Shown here: piece after piece, positions 24,668 through 33,796 of the stretch
Layout: each line of letters opens with the position of its first letter
Position numbering within the stretch: the stretch's first letter is position 1
Assembly (NCBI RefSeq): GCF_016862275.1
Contig: NZ_BOMQ01000065.1
Location: 62,001 to 126,000 of the forward strand
Reading direction: 5' to 3'
DNA from: Actinoplanes nipponensis
GTDB lineage: Bacteria > Actinomycetota > Actinomycetes > Mycobacteriales > Micromonosporaceae
DNA: 64,000 bases
The notes under the pieces: generated by a model
Databases searched by the model: none
Seen by the model: the letters and a program-made list of their open reading frames with translations, nothing else
Told to the model about the DNA's origin: nothing
Position numbers and translations under genes: made by a program

Positions 24668-26566
24668 TCACCCGGCCGATGATTCACCCTCCTTGACCGG
24701 GCCGGACGTGCCGGCGGCGAACATGCGGTCCTCGTCCAGCGCCGACGTCTGCACCACGAGCACGTCGCAGACGGCGTTCCGCACCACCCCGGCCGGCACC
24801 GACCCCAGCAGCTGACCCTGGCTGGCGCCCAGCCCGCGGTTGCCCACGACGATGAGGTTCGCCGGGTTCGCCCCGACCGTGTCGAGCAGGGCCTGCGCCG
24901 GATCCCCGGCCACCAGCCGCTGCTCGATGTAGCGCGCCCGCTCCTTGGTCAGCCCGGTGACCGACTTCTCCAGGGCTTCGCGGGCGGCCCCGGCGCCGCG
25001 GATGTCGCGGTGCACCCCGGCAGCGCCCTCCGCCGGGGCCGGCCCGTCCTCGCGGTACGCCGTGACCACGACCAGCCGGGCCTGCGCGGCCTGGGCCACC
25101 TCGGCCGCCCGGTCCACCGCGTACAGGCTGGTCGGGGTGCCGTCCGAGCCCACCACGACCCGGTCGTAGACGGTGATGCTGCGCCGGCTGCCCAGCGGCA
25201 CGATCGGCGACTCGTCCGCCTCGTCGGGCGGGTTCACCCAGAGCATCGCCAGGGCCCCGATACCCAGCAGCACGCCGGCGAGCATGATCGCGTTGTTGCC
25301 CTTGCCGCCCAGCAGGTGCTGGAAGATCCAGCCGAAGGTGATCGTCTGGATCAGCATGGGCACCACGATCATCATGTTCAGGATGCCCATGTAGACGCCG
25401 GTGCGCTTGGCCGGCACCATGCTCGCCACCATCAGGTACGGCACACCGACCGCGCTGGCCCAGAAGATGCCCACCCCGATCATCGGCAGCAGCGCGACGT
25501 ACTGGTTGTCGATGCGGGACAGCCAGACCAGCGACAGCGCGGCCAGTCCGAGGGCGACGGCGTGCACGCGCTTCGCGCCGATCCGCCGGGCGAAGCCGAC
25601 CAGGAACAGCGCGGAGACCATGGTGACGAAGTTGTACGCGGCGTTCTGCAGCCCGCTCCAGCCGATCGCGGCGTCCCAGCCGGCCCCGCCCTCCTCCGGC
25701 GTGGCGTCGAAGATCGTCTCGCCCAGGCTGACCGCCAGGAACTGCCAGTAGATGAACATCGCGTACCACTGGAATAGGAAGACCACGCCGATCTTGTGCA
25801 TGGCGACCGGCATCGACCGGACAGCGTCGGCGATCTCCGCGACCGCGTGGTGCAGGCCCTTCGGAGCCGAGCGGATCTCGCGGAGCTCCTCGTCGGAGGG
25901 GGTGAGTTCCCGGGTACGGGCCATGGCGGTCAGCACGGTCAGCAGGATGCAGACGGTGCCGATCATGAAGCAGACGTACATCCAGTAGGGCACGCCGTTG
26001 CCGGCTTCCTTCTCCAGCGCCGGCACCTTCTGGAGCACGAACAGCGACAGGTTGGCGAGCACCGCGCCGGCCCCGGTGAACATGCTCTGGGTGAGGAACC
26101 CGCGGGCCAGCTGCGACTTCGGCAGCCGGTCGGAGATGAACGCCCGGTACGGCTCCATCGAGGTGTTGTTGCCCGCGTCGAGCAGCCAGAAGCAGATCAC
26201 GGCCAGCCAGAGGATGCCGACGAAGGGGAACACGAACAGCACGACGGCGCACAGCAGCGCCCCCACGGTGATGAACGGGCGCCGGCGGCCCCAGCGGGGA
26301 TGCCAGGTCCGGTCGCTGACCGCCCCGATGAGCGGCTGGATCAGCAGTCCGGTGACCGGTCCGGCCAGGTTGAGCAGGGGAAGCTGGTCGGGATCGGCGC
26401 CGATCAGCAGGAACAGCGGGTTCACCGCGGACTGGGTGAGGCCGAAGCTGAACTGGACCCCGAAGAATCCGAGATTCATCATCAGCAGGGCGGGCCCCGT
26501 CATCAACGGCCGGCGCTCGGCCGGGCCGACGCCAGCGGCTACGGGCTCCGATGCGGTGGTGGTCAT
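24668..26566 (-). CDS. MFS (GPH/SLC45 sugar-type) transporter fused to a universal stress domain
   Basis: The 632-residue protein has about twelve transmembrane helices (about 20-455). GAVSDRTWHPRWGRRRPFI in loop 2-3 is the signature of the glycoside/sucrose transporter branch of the MFS (SLC45 and plant SUC relatives). The C-terminal cytosolic part (about 475-620) is a complete Usp domain with VVVGSDGTPTS and the ATP-binding motif GNRGLGASQGQLLGS. ATP could therefore regulate transport. The ATG at 26566 is preceded by GAAGGGG. A free Usp gene is divergently transcribed 239 bases away. Confidence 0.87.
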   Translation of the reverse strand: MTTTASEPVAAGVGPAERRPLMTGPALLMMNLGFFGVQFSFGLTQSAVNPLFLLIGADPDQLPLLNLAGPVTGLLIQPLIGAVSDRTWHPRWGRRRPFITVGALLCAVVLFVFPFVGILWLAVICFWLLDAGNNTSMEPYRAFISDRLPKSQLARGFLTQSMFTGAGAVLANLSLFVLQKVPALEKEAGNGVPYWMYVCFMIGTVCILLTVLTAMARTRELTPSDEELREIRSAPKGLHHAVAEIADAVRSMPVAMHKIGVVFLFQWYAMFIYWQFLAVSLGETIFDATPEEGGAGWDAAIGWSGLQNAAYNFVTMVSALFLVGFARRIGAKRVHAVALGLAALSLVWLSRIDNQYVALLPMIGVGIFWASAVGVPYLMVASMVPAKRTGVYMGILNMMIVVPMLIQTITFGWIFQHLLGGKGNNAIMLAGVLLGIGALAMLWVNPPDEADESPIVPLGSRRSITVYDRVVVGSDGTPTSLYAVDRAAEVAQAAQARLVVVTAYREDGPAPAEGAAGVHRDIRGAGAAREALEKSVTGLTKERARYIEQRLVAGDPAQALLDTVGANPANLIVVGNRGLGASQGQLLGSVPAGVVRNAVCDVLVVQTSALDEDRMFAAGTSGPVKEGESSAG

Positions 26567-26805
26567 GGCGACCCCTTCGGGCGATGTGATCCAAGTCACC
26601 TGCGATCGACGCTAAACCCGCCGGGGACCCCCCGCAACCGGTGCCCGCCGCACCCCTCGACGAGCCGGACACCATGCAATAGCGTGCGAAACGAGGCCGG
26701 ACGAGCCGAGGTCACGGAGGTCACGGACGCAAGGTGGATCGTCATCTCCGCCAGGCGTGCCGCCGCCGACCGGCGCCGTCGGTCGACACTGGAGAGGAGA
26801 CGACG

Positions 26806-27237
26806 GTGAGCGCATGGAAGACCATCGTGGTCGGCGTCGACGGATCACCGAGCAGTCGCAAGGCACTGACCTGGGCGGCCGCCGAGGCCGCGGACCACGG
26901 CGCCGACCTCGTCGTGATCAACGTGTGGGAGCACACGCTGCTGCCCCCGGCCGGCAACGTCAGCGTGTCGGAGCACTACGTGCCGGAACCGAGCCAGCGC
27001 ACCACCGAGGACCTCCTCGCGATCATCAAGGAGGAACTCGGCGCGGAACCGCCGATCCTCGTCAAGTCCCACGTCAAGCAGGGCCGCCCGGCCAAGGTGC
27101 TGATCGAGGAATCGGCGGACGCCGACATGCTGGTGGTCGGCAAGCGCGGGCACGGTGGGTTCAAGGGCCTGGTGCTGGGCTCCGTCAGCCAGCACGTGGC
27201 CGCCTACGCGAAATGCACGGTCACGGTGGTGCGCTGA
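26806..27237 (+). CDS. Universal stress protein (UspA family)
   Basis: The 143-residue single-domain Usp has TIVVGVDGSPSSRKALTWAA at the N terminus and the ATP-binding signature GKRGHGGFKGLVLGSVSQHV, so it is of the nucleotide-binding type. The start is GTG at 26806 with GGAGAGG upstream. It is divergent from the MFS-Usp fusion gene, a layout that suggests shared control or interaction between the free and fused Usp domains. Confidence 0.9.
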   Translation: MSAWKTIVVGVDGSPSSRKALTWAAAEAADHGADLVVINVWEHTLLPPAGNVSVSEHYVPEPSQRTTEDLLAIIKEELGAEPPILVKSHVKQGRPAKVLIEESADADMLVVGKRGHGGFKGLVLGSVSQHVAAYAKCTVTVVR

Positions 27238-27280
27238 CCGGCGTGCTCGCCGCCGGCCGGCGCACCGGCCCGAGGGGACG

Positions 27281-27958
27281 TCAGGCCGCGGTGGGCTTCG
27301 CCGCCGCCAGCGCCTCCCGGACCACCTGCGCGCTCGCCGGCGTGCCGGGAAGCTCCCCGAAGACGCCGTACGGGGTCACGTAGACCGGGGTGTCGCGCTG
27401 GGCGCGCCAGTTCTCCGCGAGCGGGCCCGCGTCCACGGTGTCGTAGCCGAGACTGTCGAAGAACTCGGTGACGGCCCGCTTGGCCGCCGGGTCGTCACCG
27501 GCGATCGGCAGCGCCGACCGGTCCGCGCTGCCCGCCGGCCGCGCCAGCGTCCGCAGGTGGTCGAACCAGATGTTGTTGAAACCCTTCACCACGTGGGCCT
27601 GCGGGAGGTGCTGCTGCAGCAGCTCGCCGGTGGTGGTGGAGCCGTCCTCGAGCGCGTCGAAGACGCCGTCGCGCTCCGGATAGTAGTTGTTGGTGTCGAT
27701 GACCACCTTGCCCGCCAGGGGCTCCACCGGGACGTCCCGGTACGCCCGCAGCGGCACGGTGACCACCACGATGTCGCCGGCCGCGGCCGCCTCCGCCGGG
27801 GTCGCGGCGCGCGCCTTCGGCCCCAGCTCGGCCACCAGGTCCTGCAGGGTCTGCGGGCCACGCGAGTTGCTCAGCACCACGTCATGACCGGCGGCGACCG
27901 CCAGCCGGGCCACGGTGCTGCCGATGTTGCCACTGCCGATGAGTCCGATCGTCGTCAT
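27281..27958 (-). CDS. NADPH-dependent F420 reductase-like oxidoreductase
   Basis: The 225-residue protein has a Rossmann fold opening TTIGLIGSGNIGSTVARLAV with the second-strand loop LSNSRGP, as in F420H2:NADP oxidoreductase and related NADP-binding proteins. VVVTVPLRAYRDVP and VIDTNNYYPERDG follow the family pattern. Some relatives act on metabolites rather than F420, so the exact acceptor is open. Start ATG at 27958. It converges with the Usp gene. Confidence 0.85.
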   Translation of the reverse strand: MTTIGLIGSGNIGSTVARLAVAAGHDVVLSNSRGPQTLQDLVAELGPKARAATPAEAAAAGDIVVVTVPLRAYRDVPVEPLAGKVVIDTNNYYPERDGVFDALEDGSTTTGELLQQHLPQAHVVKGFNNIWFDHLRTLARPAGSADRSALPIAGDDPAAKRAVTEFFDSLGYDTVDAGPLAENWRAQRDTPVYVTPYGVFGELPGTPASAQVVREALAAAKPTAA

Positions 27959-28050
27959 GTCAGCGGGAACCCCGGCACTCCCGGGCCGATTCCGGCCGGC
28001 GGCCCACCGTGATCGGCGGCACACCGGCCGGCGCCCCGTGGCCCGGCCGT

Positions 28051-28476
28051 TCACCGTCGGGCGGCCCCGGCTGGTCCGCCGGCCAGCGCCGCCGCCTGCG
28101 CCGGCCGCGCGGCAAGAAGCAGACCGAACAGGCACCCGACGGTCAACCCGACGCCGTGGTTGTTGGCCAGCAGGAGCAGGACCACGGTGGCGACCGGGAC
28201 GAGAACCGCCAGGAGACGCCCGGCGACCACGTAGACGGTCAGGGTCCAGGCGTTGCCCAAGGTGCGGGCCGCGACCGGGGCGACCACGAGCAGCGCGGCG
28301 AAGTTGAACAACAACTGGAACCAGCCGCCCGACTGCACCAGCACCGCGGTCAGGCAGCGCCACCAGCCGCCGTCCGGGTCCCGCTGGAGGGCGCCGACGA
28401 GCGCCGGCTGCACGGCCTGCGCGACAGCCATGGCCGCCATCAGCCCGACCAGACCGGCCTGCTCCTCGACACTCAT
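28051..28476 (-). pseudogene. Damaged rhomboid-like membrane protein lacking the serine segment
   Basis: The reading frame of about 141 residues starts like a rhomboid protease (WWRCLTAVLVQSGGWFQLLFN, then TLGNAWTLTVYVVAG) and ends with the helix carrying the second catalytic residue (NNHGVGLTVG), but jumps from YVVAG to RLLAVLVPVA. The normal stretch with the GASG catalytic Ser, usually about 40 residues, is missing. It therefore cannot be an active serine protease. The start could be ATG 28476 or 28440; the former overlaps the PIN fragment on the other strand. It may be a decaying gene or an inactive rhomboid. Confidence 0.55.
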
Positions 28477-28827
28477 GTGGTGCTGTGGTGGCTCACGGAT
28501 GACCCCACGCTCGCCACGGAGATCAAGGACCGGCTCGATCACGAACCGGACGTCTACGTCAGCCCGGCCACGATCTGGGAGGTGGCCCTCAAGCAGTCGA
28601 TCGGCAAGCTCGACAAACCAGCCGACCTCCCGGAGCGCATCCGCGACAGCGGCTTCCGGCACCTGAATATCAACGCCGAGCACGCTCTCGTCGCCGAACG
28701 GCTTCCTCTCATACATCGAGATCCATTCGATCGAATGCTCATCGCCCAAGCTCAAGTAGAGCGCCTGACGCTGGTCACCCGAGACGCCGAGATCCCGAAG
28801 TACGACGTCGAGACGCTTGCCGTCTGA
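28459..28827 (+). pseudogene. PIN-domain (VapC-like) toxin without start codon or antitoxin
   Basis: The frame encodes a near-complete PIN nuclease of about 122 residues: LLLDTHVVLWWLTDDP, IWEVALKQSIGKL, DPFDRMLIAQAQ and LVTRDAEI, including the four acidic metal ligands. The normal beginning (a start codon one to three residues before LLLD) is lacking: no ATG, GTG or TTG occurs in frame upstream for many codons, and the sequence there belongs to the opposite-strand rhomboid remnant. No antitoxin gene precedes it. This looks like a rearrangement junction near 28450. A CTG at 28459 or GTG at 28477 could start a rescued or truncated product. Confidence 0.6.
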
Positions 28828-28932
28828 CCCACTCGGCGCAACCCGAGCAGCGGAGAGCGCGACGGCAAAGCCGAGCGCAACCACCGCACCGCGGGGCGTC
28901 CGGGGGCTCGGCCCTCGGAGCAGACATACGGA

Positions 28933-28971
28933 ACGGCCCCCGGTTCGCGCAGTCCGCGAACAAGGGGCCGT
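28933..28971 (-). terminator. Hairpin terminator after the tmRNA gene
   Basis: Outer arms ACGGCCCC/GGGGCCGT and inner arms TTCGCG/CGCGAA, separated by a symmetric 3-base internal loop, form a strong hairpin 7 bases past the tmRNA 3' end. No T-run follows. Confidence 0.65.
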
Positions 28972-28977
28972 CGGCCG

Positions 28978-29350
28978 TGGAGGTGCCGGGAATCGAACCC
29001 GGGTCCTTCGTTGTTTTGTCAGGGCTTCTCCGAGCGCAGCTCACTATGCCTCTACTCGGCCCCGGCGTTCACGTGAGCAAGATGCCGTGACGGGCCCAGT
29101 CGCTGATTAATCTCGCCGCGCGGCCCCCGCGACCGGGACCGGTTGGCCAACCTTCTAGCTGATGCCGGAAGTCTGAGACGAAGGTGTTCTCAGCCCGACA
29201 GAGTCGCTACTCGCCTCAGGCGGCGAGAGCGAACTCAGCGCGATTGGAATCGGCGCTTATTGGTTTCCGACGACCGATTCTCGAGACGACGTCGGCTTCC
29301 TCGGCTCGCTTCCCCTGTCTCCACGTACGAAGTCGAAACCAGTCACCCCC
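28978..29350 (-). ncRNA. ssrA: Transfer-messenger RNA (tmRNA)
   Basis: The 5' end GGGGGTGACTGGTTTCGAC pairs with the 3' acceptor strand CACCTCC, and the T arm GACCCGGGTTCGATTCCCGG is intact; CCA is not encoded. The tag reading frame occupies 29254-29219 and ends with TGA at 29218-29216; it deduces ADSNRAEFALAA, a typical ...ALAA degradation tag similar in length to that of mycobacteria. tmRNA rescues stalled ribosomes together with SmpB, whose gene lies about 0.8 kb upstream on the same strand. Confidence 0.96.
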
Positions 29351-29404
29351 CGGTTGTGTACCCGCTCAACTCTAACGCGTCGCTCCCGGGACTTCATCCC
29401 GGTA

Positions 29405-30112
29405 TCAGCTCACCCGGCACGGCGCGCCGTCGACGGTGCACGCGGTGGGCTGGATCGCGTCCCTGACCTGCTTGGATGCCTCGAACCCGAGGTTGGCCGT
29501 GGCGCCCGGGGCGAGCGGGCCGCCGGTGAGGACGAAGGCGTCGTCCTGCCGGGTCAGCTGGGCGTTCCAGACGTTGCCGACGCGCACGCCGGCGGCCGCG
29601 GGGTACGCGATCCGGACCGTCCAGGCCCGCGGCTGGCCGCTGGTGTTCGTCACCTGGACCGCGCCGATGAAGCCGCGTTCCCAGCTCGCGCCGGTCCGGT
29701 AGGCCGCGGTGAACGACGCCGCCGGGGGTCGCGGGGCGGCCGTCGTGCGGCGCGGCGCGGGCTTGGTCGTCGTCTTCTCGGTGGGCTTGGCGGTGGGGCG
29801 GGCCGACGCGGAGGCGGAGGCGGAACGGGAAGGGCTGGGCGAGGCCGGCGGCGGGGTCGAGGCGGCGGCGGGCGAGGCGGACACCAGGGCCGCCGGGGTC
29901 GCGCCGCCCAGGGGCACCGTCGGCTGGACCAGCAGGGGGACGCGGTTGTCCGGCTGGGCCGGCCCGACCGCCCGTACCGCGACCCAGGAGACCAGGACGA
30001 CGAGCAGGGTGGCCGCCGCCGCGATGAAGCTGTACCGGCGCAGGGGGAAGACGGTGGTGTGCTTGCCGGGCAACTGCGGTCCCTTCGCGCGACGGGTGGG
30101 CCGCGGCGACAC
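29405..30112 (-). CDS. Membrane-anchored protein with CBM2-like domain
   Basis: The 235-residue protein has a basic N-terminal cytosolic segment, one transmembrane helix (about 27-48), a long Ser/Thr/Ala/Pro-rich linker (about 70-130) and a C-terminal domain (about 132-235) with features of family 2 carbohydrate-binding modules: GFIGAVQVTNTSGQPRAWTV, VWNAQLTRQDD and LAPGATANLGFEA, closed by two Cys. It is probably a surface protein that touches polysaccharide. It is located between smpB and ssrA on the same strand, 6 bases after the smpB stop, so it may be cotranscribed with smpB. Confidence 0.8.
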   Translation of the reverse strand: MSPRPTRRAKGPQLPGKHTTVFPLRRYSFIAAAATLLVVLVSWVAVRAVGPAQPDNRVPLLVQPTVPLGGATPAALVSASPAAASTPPPASPSPSRSASASASARPTAKPTEKTTTKPAPRRTTAAPRPPAASFTAAYRTGASWERGFIGAVQVTNTSGQPRAWTVRIAYPAAAGVRVGNVWNAQLTRQDDAFVLTGGPLAPGATANLGFEASKQVRDAIQPTACTVDGAPCRVS

Positions 30113-30118
30113 TACCGG

Positions 30119-30595
30119 TCAGACCATGCCCTTGCTACGGCGGCCCAGCGCCTTGTTGATCTCCTTCTGCGCGTCCCGGGCGGCGAGGTCCTGGCGCTTG
30201 TCGTACGCCTTCTTGCCCTTGGCCAGGCCGAGCTCGACCTTGGCGTACCCGTTGTGGAAGTAGACCGACAGCGGCACCAGGGTGAGGCCGTCCTCGCGCA
30301 GCTTGCCCATCATCTTGTGGATCTCGTCGCGCTTGAGCAGCAGCTTGCGCACCCGGCGCGGCTCGTGGTTAGTCCACGTGCCCTGGGTGTACTCCGGGAT
30401 GTGCATCCCGTGCAGGAAGATCTCGCCGTTGTTCTCGTGGCCGAACGCGTCGACCAGCGAGGACCGCCCGGCCCGCAGCGACTTGACCTCGGTGCCGGTC
30501 AGCACCATGCCGGCCTCGTAGGTGTCGAGGATGGCGTAGTCGTGCCGAGCCTTGCGGTTCGAGGCCACGACCTTGCGCCCCTGTTCGCGTGGCAT
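30119..30595 (-). CDS. smpB: SsrA-binding protein SmpB
   Basis: The 158-residue protein has the SmpB hallmarks: NRKARHDYAILDTYEAGMVLTGTEVKSLRAG, HNGYAKVELGLAKGKKAYDKR and a basic tail ending KALGRRSKGMV. It binds tmRNA and delivers it to stalled ribosomes. The ATG at 30595 has AAGGAG 8 bases upstream. An intrinsic terminator (30618-30648) lies immediately before the ribosome-binding site, so smpB must use read-through or a promoter within that short stretch. Confidence 0.96.
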   Translation of the reverse strand: MPREQGRKVVASNRKARHDYAILDTYEAGMVLTGTEVKSLRAGRSSLVDAFGHENNGEIFLHGMHIPEYTQGTWTNHEPRRVRKLLLKRDEIHKMMGKLREDGLTLVPLSVYFHNGYAKVELGLAKGKKAYDKRQDLAARDAQKEINKALGRRSKGMV

Positions 30596-30617
30596 CGGTG
30601 GGCTCCTTGCGGGTGGC

Positions 30618-30648
30618 AAAAGAAAAGGCCCGGCCGACCGGCCGGACC
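30618..30648 (-). terminator. Intrinsic terminator between the M23 peptidase gene and smpB
   Basis: On the minus strand a 9-bp stem (GGTCCGGCC/GGCCGGGCC, one G-U pair) with a 4-base loop is followed directly by TTTTCTTTT. This is the clearest Rho-independent terminator in the window. It ends 22 bases before the smpB start codon. Confidence 0.85.
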
Positions 30649-30670
30649 CCTCCATGGTACGCGCGGACGC

Positions 30671-31936
30671 TCAGCAGAGGCATCCGGGTAAATACTGCAG
30701 CGGGTTCTTCGGTACGCCGTCGAAGCGCGTCTCGAAGTGCAGGTGAAAGCCGGTGGAGGCGCCCGTGGTGCCGACCCGGCCGATCACCTCGCCGCGCCGC
30801 ACGTACTCGCCGTCGTGCACCAGGATCTTGGACTGGTGGCCGTAGCAGGTGGAGAAGTTGCGGCCGTCGCGCCGGCCGTGGCTGATGCAGGTGTAGTTGC
30901 CGTACCCGCCGGCCCAGCCGGACCGCACGACCCGCCCGCCGGCCGCCGCGTGGATCGGGGTGCCGCCGCCGGCGGCGAAGTCCGTGCCCGCGTGCAGCTG
31001 CCAGACCCGGTAGAACGGGTCGTAGCGGTTGCCGAAGTCGCTGGACTTCCAGCCGTGCACCGGCATCAGCAGGTCGCCGCCGACGTAGTCGCCGCCGTCG
31101 TCGTCGTTCTTGGCGCCCCAGGCGCGCAGGGCGCGCTGGATCCGGGCCTCCTCGGCCTTGGCGGCCTCGTACTCGGCGAGCACGGCGGCGCGCTGGGAGC
31201 GCGCGACGATCAGGGCGGAGCGCCGGCTCTGGGCCAGCCGGACGACCGCCGCGCGGGCCTGCTGGGCGGCGACCTGCGCCCGCTTGGCCGCCGCGAGCTT
31301 GTCGACAGCCTCCTGCTCGGCCTGTTCGGCGGCCCGCTTGGCGAGCCCGGCACGGTCCTGGGCGGTACGGGCGGCGCGCCGCGCCCCGATGAGCTCGTCC
31401 ACGCTCCCCCGCTGCTTCTGCATGACCTGGTCGACCAGGCCGAGGCGGTCCATGGCGTCCTGCGGCCCGCGCGCGCCGACCAGCACGTTGAGGGCGGCGA
31501 AGTTGCCGCCCATGTACGAGGCGGCAGCGATCTCGTCGACCCGGTCGCGGGCCTCGACGACCCGATGCTGGGCGTGCTCGAAGCGGCCGGCGACCGCGTC
31601 GTAGGCGGCGCGGGCGGTGTCGGCCTTGCGCCGGGCCGTGCCGGCCTGGACGGAGGCCGCGACGACGACGCCGCGGCTGGTGGCGACCTTCTGCTGCGCC
31701 GCGGGCAGCGCCGCGGTGGCCGCGGCCAGGCGGCGGGCGGCGTTGCGGGCCGTCGCGGTGGCGTGCTCGAGGATCGCCTCCGCGCGGTCCACCGCCCGGC
31801 TCGCGCGCTTGGCGTCGTCCCCCGGGCCGGCGGCGGCCGCGGGCGCCGCGAGCGCCACGGTGGCGGCACAGAGCAGGCTCAGGCCGGCGGCGAGGGCCGC
31901 GGTGAACCGGCTGGGTCGCGAGTGACTGGAGTCCAC
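30671..31936 (-). CDS. Secreted M23 (LytM/NlpD-type) peptidase with coiled coil
   Basis: The 421-residue protein has a signal peptide (about 1-35), a long Ala/Arg-rich coiled coil (about 40-280) and a C-terminal M23 metallopeptidase domain with the zinc ligands HAGTDFAAGG and HLHFETRF. Such enzymes cut peptidoglycan cross-links, and their coiled coil is the part that docks on FtsX in the mycobacterial RipC and pneumococcal PcsB models. The GTG start is 117 bases downstream of ftsX on the same strand, behind a terminator. The role as FtsEX-activated septal hydrolase is inferred from order and domain layout. Confidence 0.92.
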   Translation of the reverse strand: MDSSHSRPSRFTAALAAGLSLLCAATVALAAPAAAAGPGDDAKRASRAVDRAEAILEHATATARNAARRLAAATAALPAAQQKVATSRGVVVAASVQAGTARRKADTARAAYDAVAGRFEHAQHRVVEARDRVDEIAAASYMGGNFAALNVLVGARGPQDAMDRLGLVDQVMQKQRGSVDELIGARRAARTAQDRAGLAKRAAEQAEQEAVDKLAAAKRAQVAAQQARAAVVRLAQSRRSALIVARSQRAAVLAEYEAAKAEEARIQRALRAWGAKNDDDGGDYVGGDLLMPVHGWKSSDFGNRYDPFYRVWQLHAGTDFAAGGGTPIHAAAGGRVVRSGWAGGYGNYTCISHGRRDGRNFSTCYGHQSKILVHDGEYVRRGEVIGRVGTTGASTGFHLHFETRFDGVPKNPLQYLPGCLC

Positions 31937-31995
31937 GAAGAGTCACCGTACTCCGACCATCCGTGACAATTCGCGGTTAGCCGGCTAATCCCCCG

Positions 31996-32041
31996 AAAAC
32001 GCCATCGCCGCGCGTCTCCCGACAAGGACGCGCGGCGATGG
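31996..32041 (-). terminator. Intrinsic terminator after ftsX
   Basis: Arms CCATCGCCGCGCGTC (32002-32016) and GACGCGCGGCGATGG (32027-32041) form a perfect 15-bp stem with a 10-base loop. On the minus strand GTTTT follows. It ends the ftsEX transcript 12 bases after the ftsX stop. Confidence 0.85.
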
Positions 32042-32053
32042 GCAGGAACAGGG

Positions 32054-32929
32054 TCAGACCTTGAGGTAGAACCGCAGGGTGATCCAGGCGGTGATCGCGC
32101 TGACGCCGGCGCCGACGCCGGCCAGCAGCGGCAACATCAGCCACACGTTGCCGTCCGGGATGGGCGTCAGCACGTTCGTCAGGGCCTGCAATCGGCCGTC
32201 GAGCAGGACGACCTTGCCGACGAAGATGAACACGAACCCCAGGATCGCGCCGATCAGGCCGGCCACCACCGCCTCGAGCACGAACGGCGCCTGGATGAAC
32301 CAGTTGGACGCGCCGACCAGTTTCATCACCGCGACCTCGCGCCGCTTGCTGTACGCCGCCACCTGGATCGTGTTGCCGACCAGCAACAGCGCCGCCAGGG
32401 CCATGAAGCCCGCGACCACCAGCGCCCCCACCTGGATTGCGTTGAAGATCTTGAAGACCTTGTCCAGCAGTTCGCGCTGGTCGACGATGTCCTGGATGCC
32501 CGGGGTGCCCTCGATCTGCGCGTGGAACGCCTCGTACTGCTCCGGGTCCTTGAGCTTCACCCGCCACGATTCCGGCAGGCTGTCCGGGGTGACCGACTTG
32601 ACGAAGTCGGGCGAGTCCCGCCAGAGCACCTTGAACTTCTCGAAGGCCTGCTCGCGCGTCTCGTACACCTTCTCGGCGACCAGCGGGCTGGAGGTGATCG
32701 CCTGCTCGATCGTGGCGCGCTGCGCGTCGGTGACGTCCTCACGCAGGAAGATCGAGACCTCGATCTCCCCGTAGTAGTAGTTCTTCATCTGGTCGACCTG
32801 CATGTACATGAGCACGCTGGCGCCCAGCATCGTGAGGGAGACCGACATCGTGATGATCATGGCGATGGTCATCGTGACGTTGCGCCACAGGCCGACCAGC
32901 ACCTCGTTGAGGACGTACTTGAAACGCAT
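32054..32929 (-). CDS. ftsX: Cell division protein FtsX
   Basis: The 291-residue protein has one N-terminal helix, an extracellular loop domain (about 45-165, with VSIFLREDVTDAQRATIEQ and LPESWRVKLKDPEQY) and three more helices in the C-terminal half (about 175-290), the standard FtsX layout. It is the membrane partner of FtsE and transmits ATPase activity to a peptidoglycan hydrolase outside the membrane. It lies 64 bases downstream of ftsE on the same strand and upstream of an M23 peptidase gene. Confidence 0.95.
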   Translation of the reverse strand: MRFKYVLNEVLVGLWRNVTMTIAMIITMSVSLTMLGASVLMYMQVDQMKNYYYGEIEVSIFLREDVTDAQRATIEQAITSSPLVAEKVYETREQAFEKFKVLWRDSPDFVKSVTPDSLPESWRVKLKDPEQYEAFHAQIEGTPGIQDIVDQRELLDKVFKIFNAIQVGALVVAGFMALAALLLVGNTIQVAAYSKRREVAVMKLVGASNWFIQAPFVLEAVVAGLIGAILGFVFIFVGKVVLLDGRLQALTNVLTPIPDGNVWLMLPLLAGVGAGVSAITAWITLRFYLKV

Positions 32930-32993
32930 CGGGGGTTCCTTCCGGGACTCCGCGGCTTACTTCAGATGCAGTGTGGGGGGCGGGGCCCGGCGG

Positions 32994-33674
<681 letters not shown>

Positions 33675-33682
33675 GGGTCGAG

Positions 33683-33710
33683 AGTCTACGCGGTGTAACG
33701 AAAACGCCAA
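33683..33710 (-). promoter_or_regulatory. Leaderless promoter of ftsE
   Basis: On the minus strand TTGGCG (33710-33705) and TAGACT (33688-33683) are spaced by 16 bases, and the GTG start follows after 8 bases. No Shine-Dalgarno sequence is present. Confidence 0.55.
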
Positions 33711-33796
33711 GCCCGGCGGGGTCAGGATTTTGGCACATTCGGTGCCGACCAGTCGCCCCTCCCCCGTGCGGGCAACCCGGACCACCGGCCCGGCGA

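Noticed and set aside
28009..28458. Upstream in-frame extension of the PIN frame
   Set aside because: The segment is antisense to the rhomboid-like frame and has no start codon or homology to an antitoxin; it is not part of the toxin.
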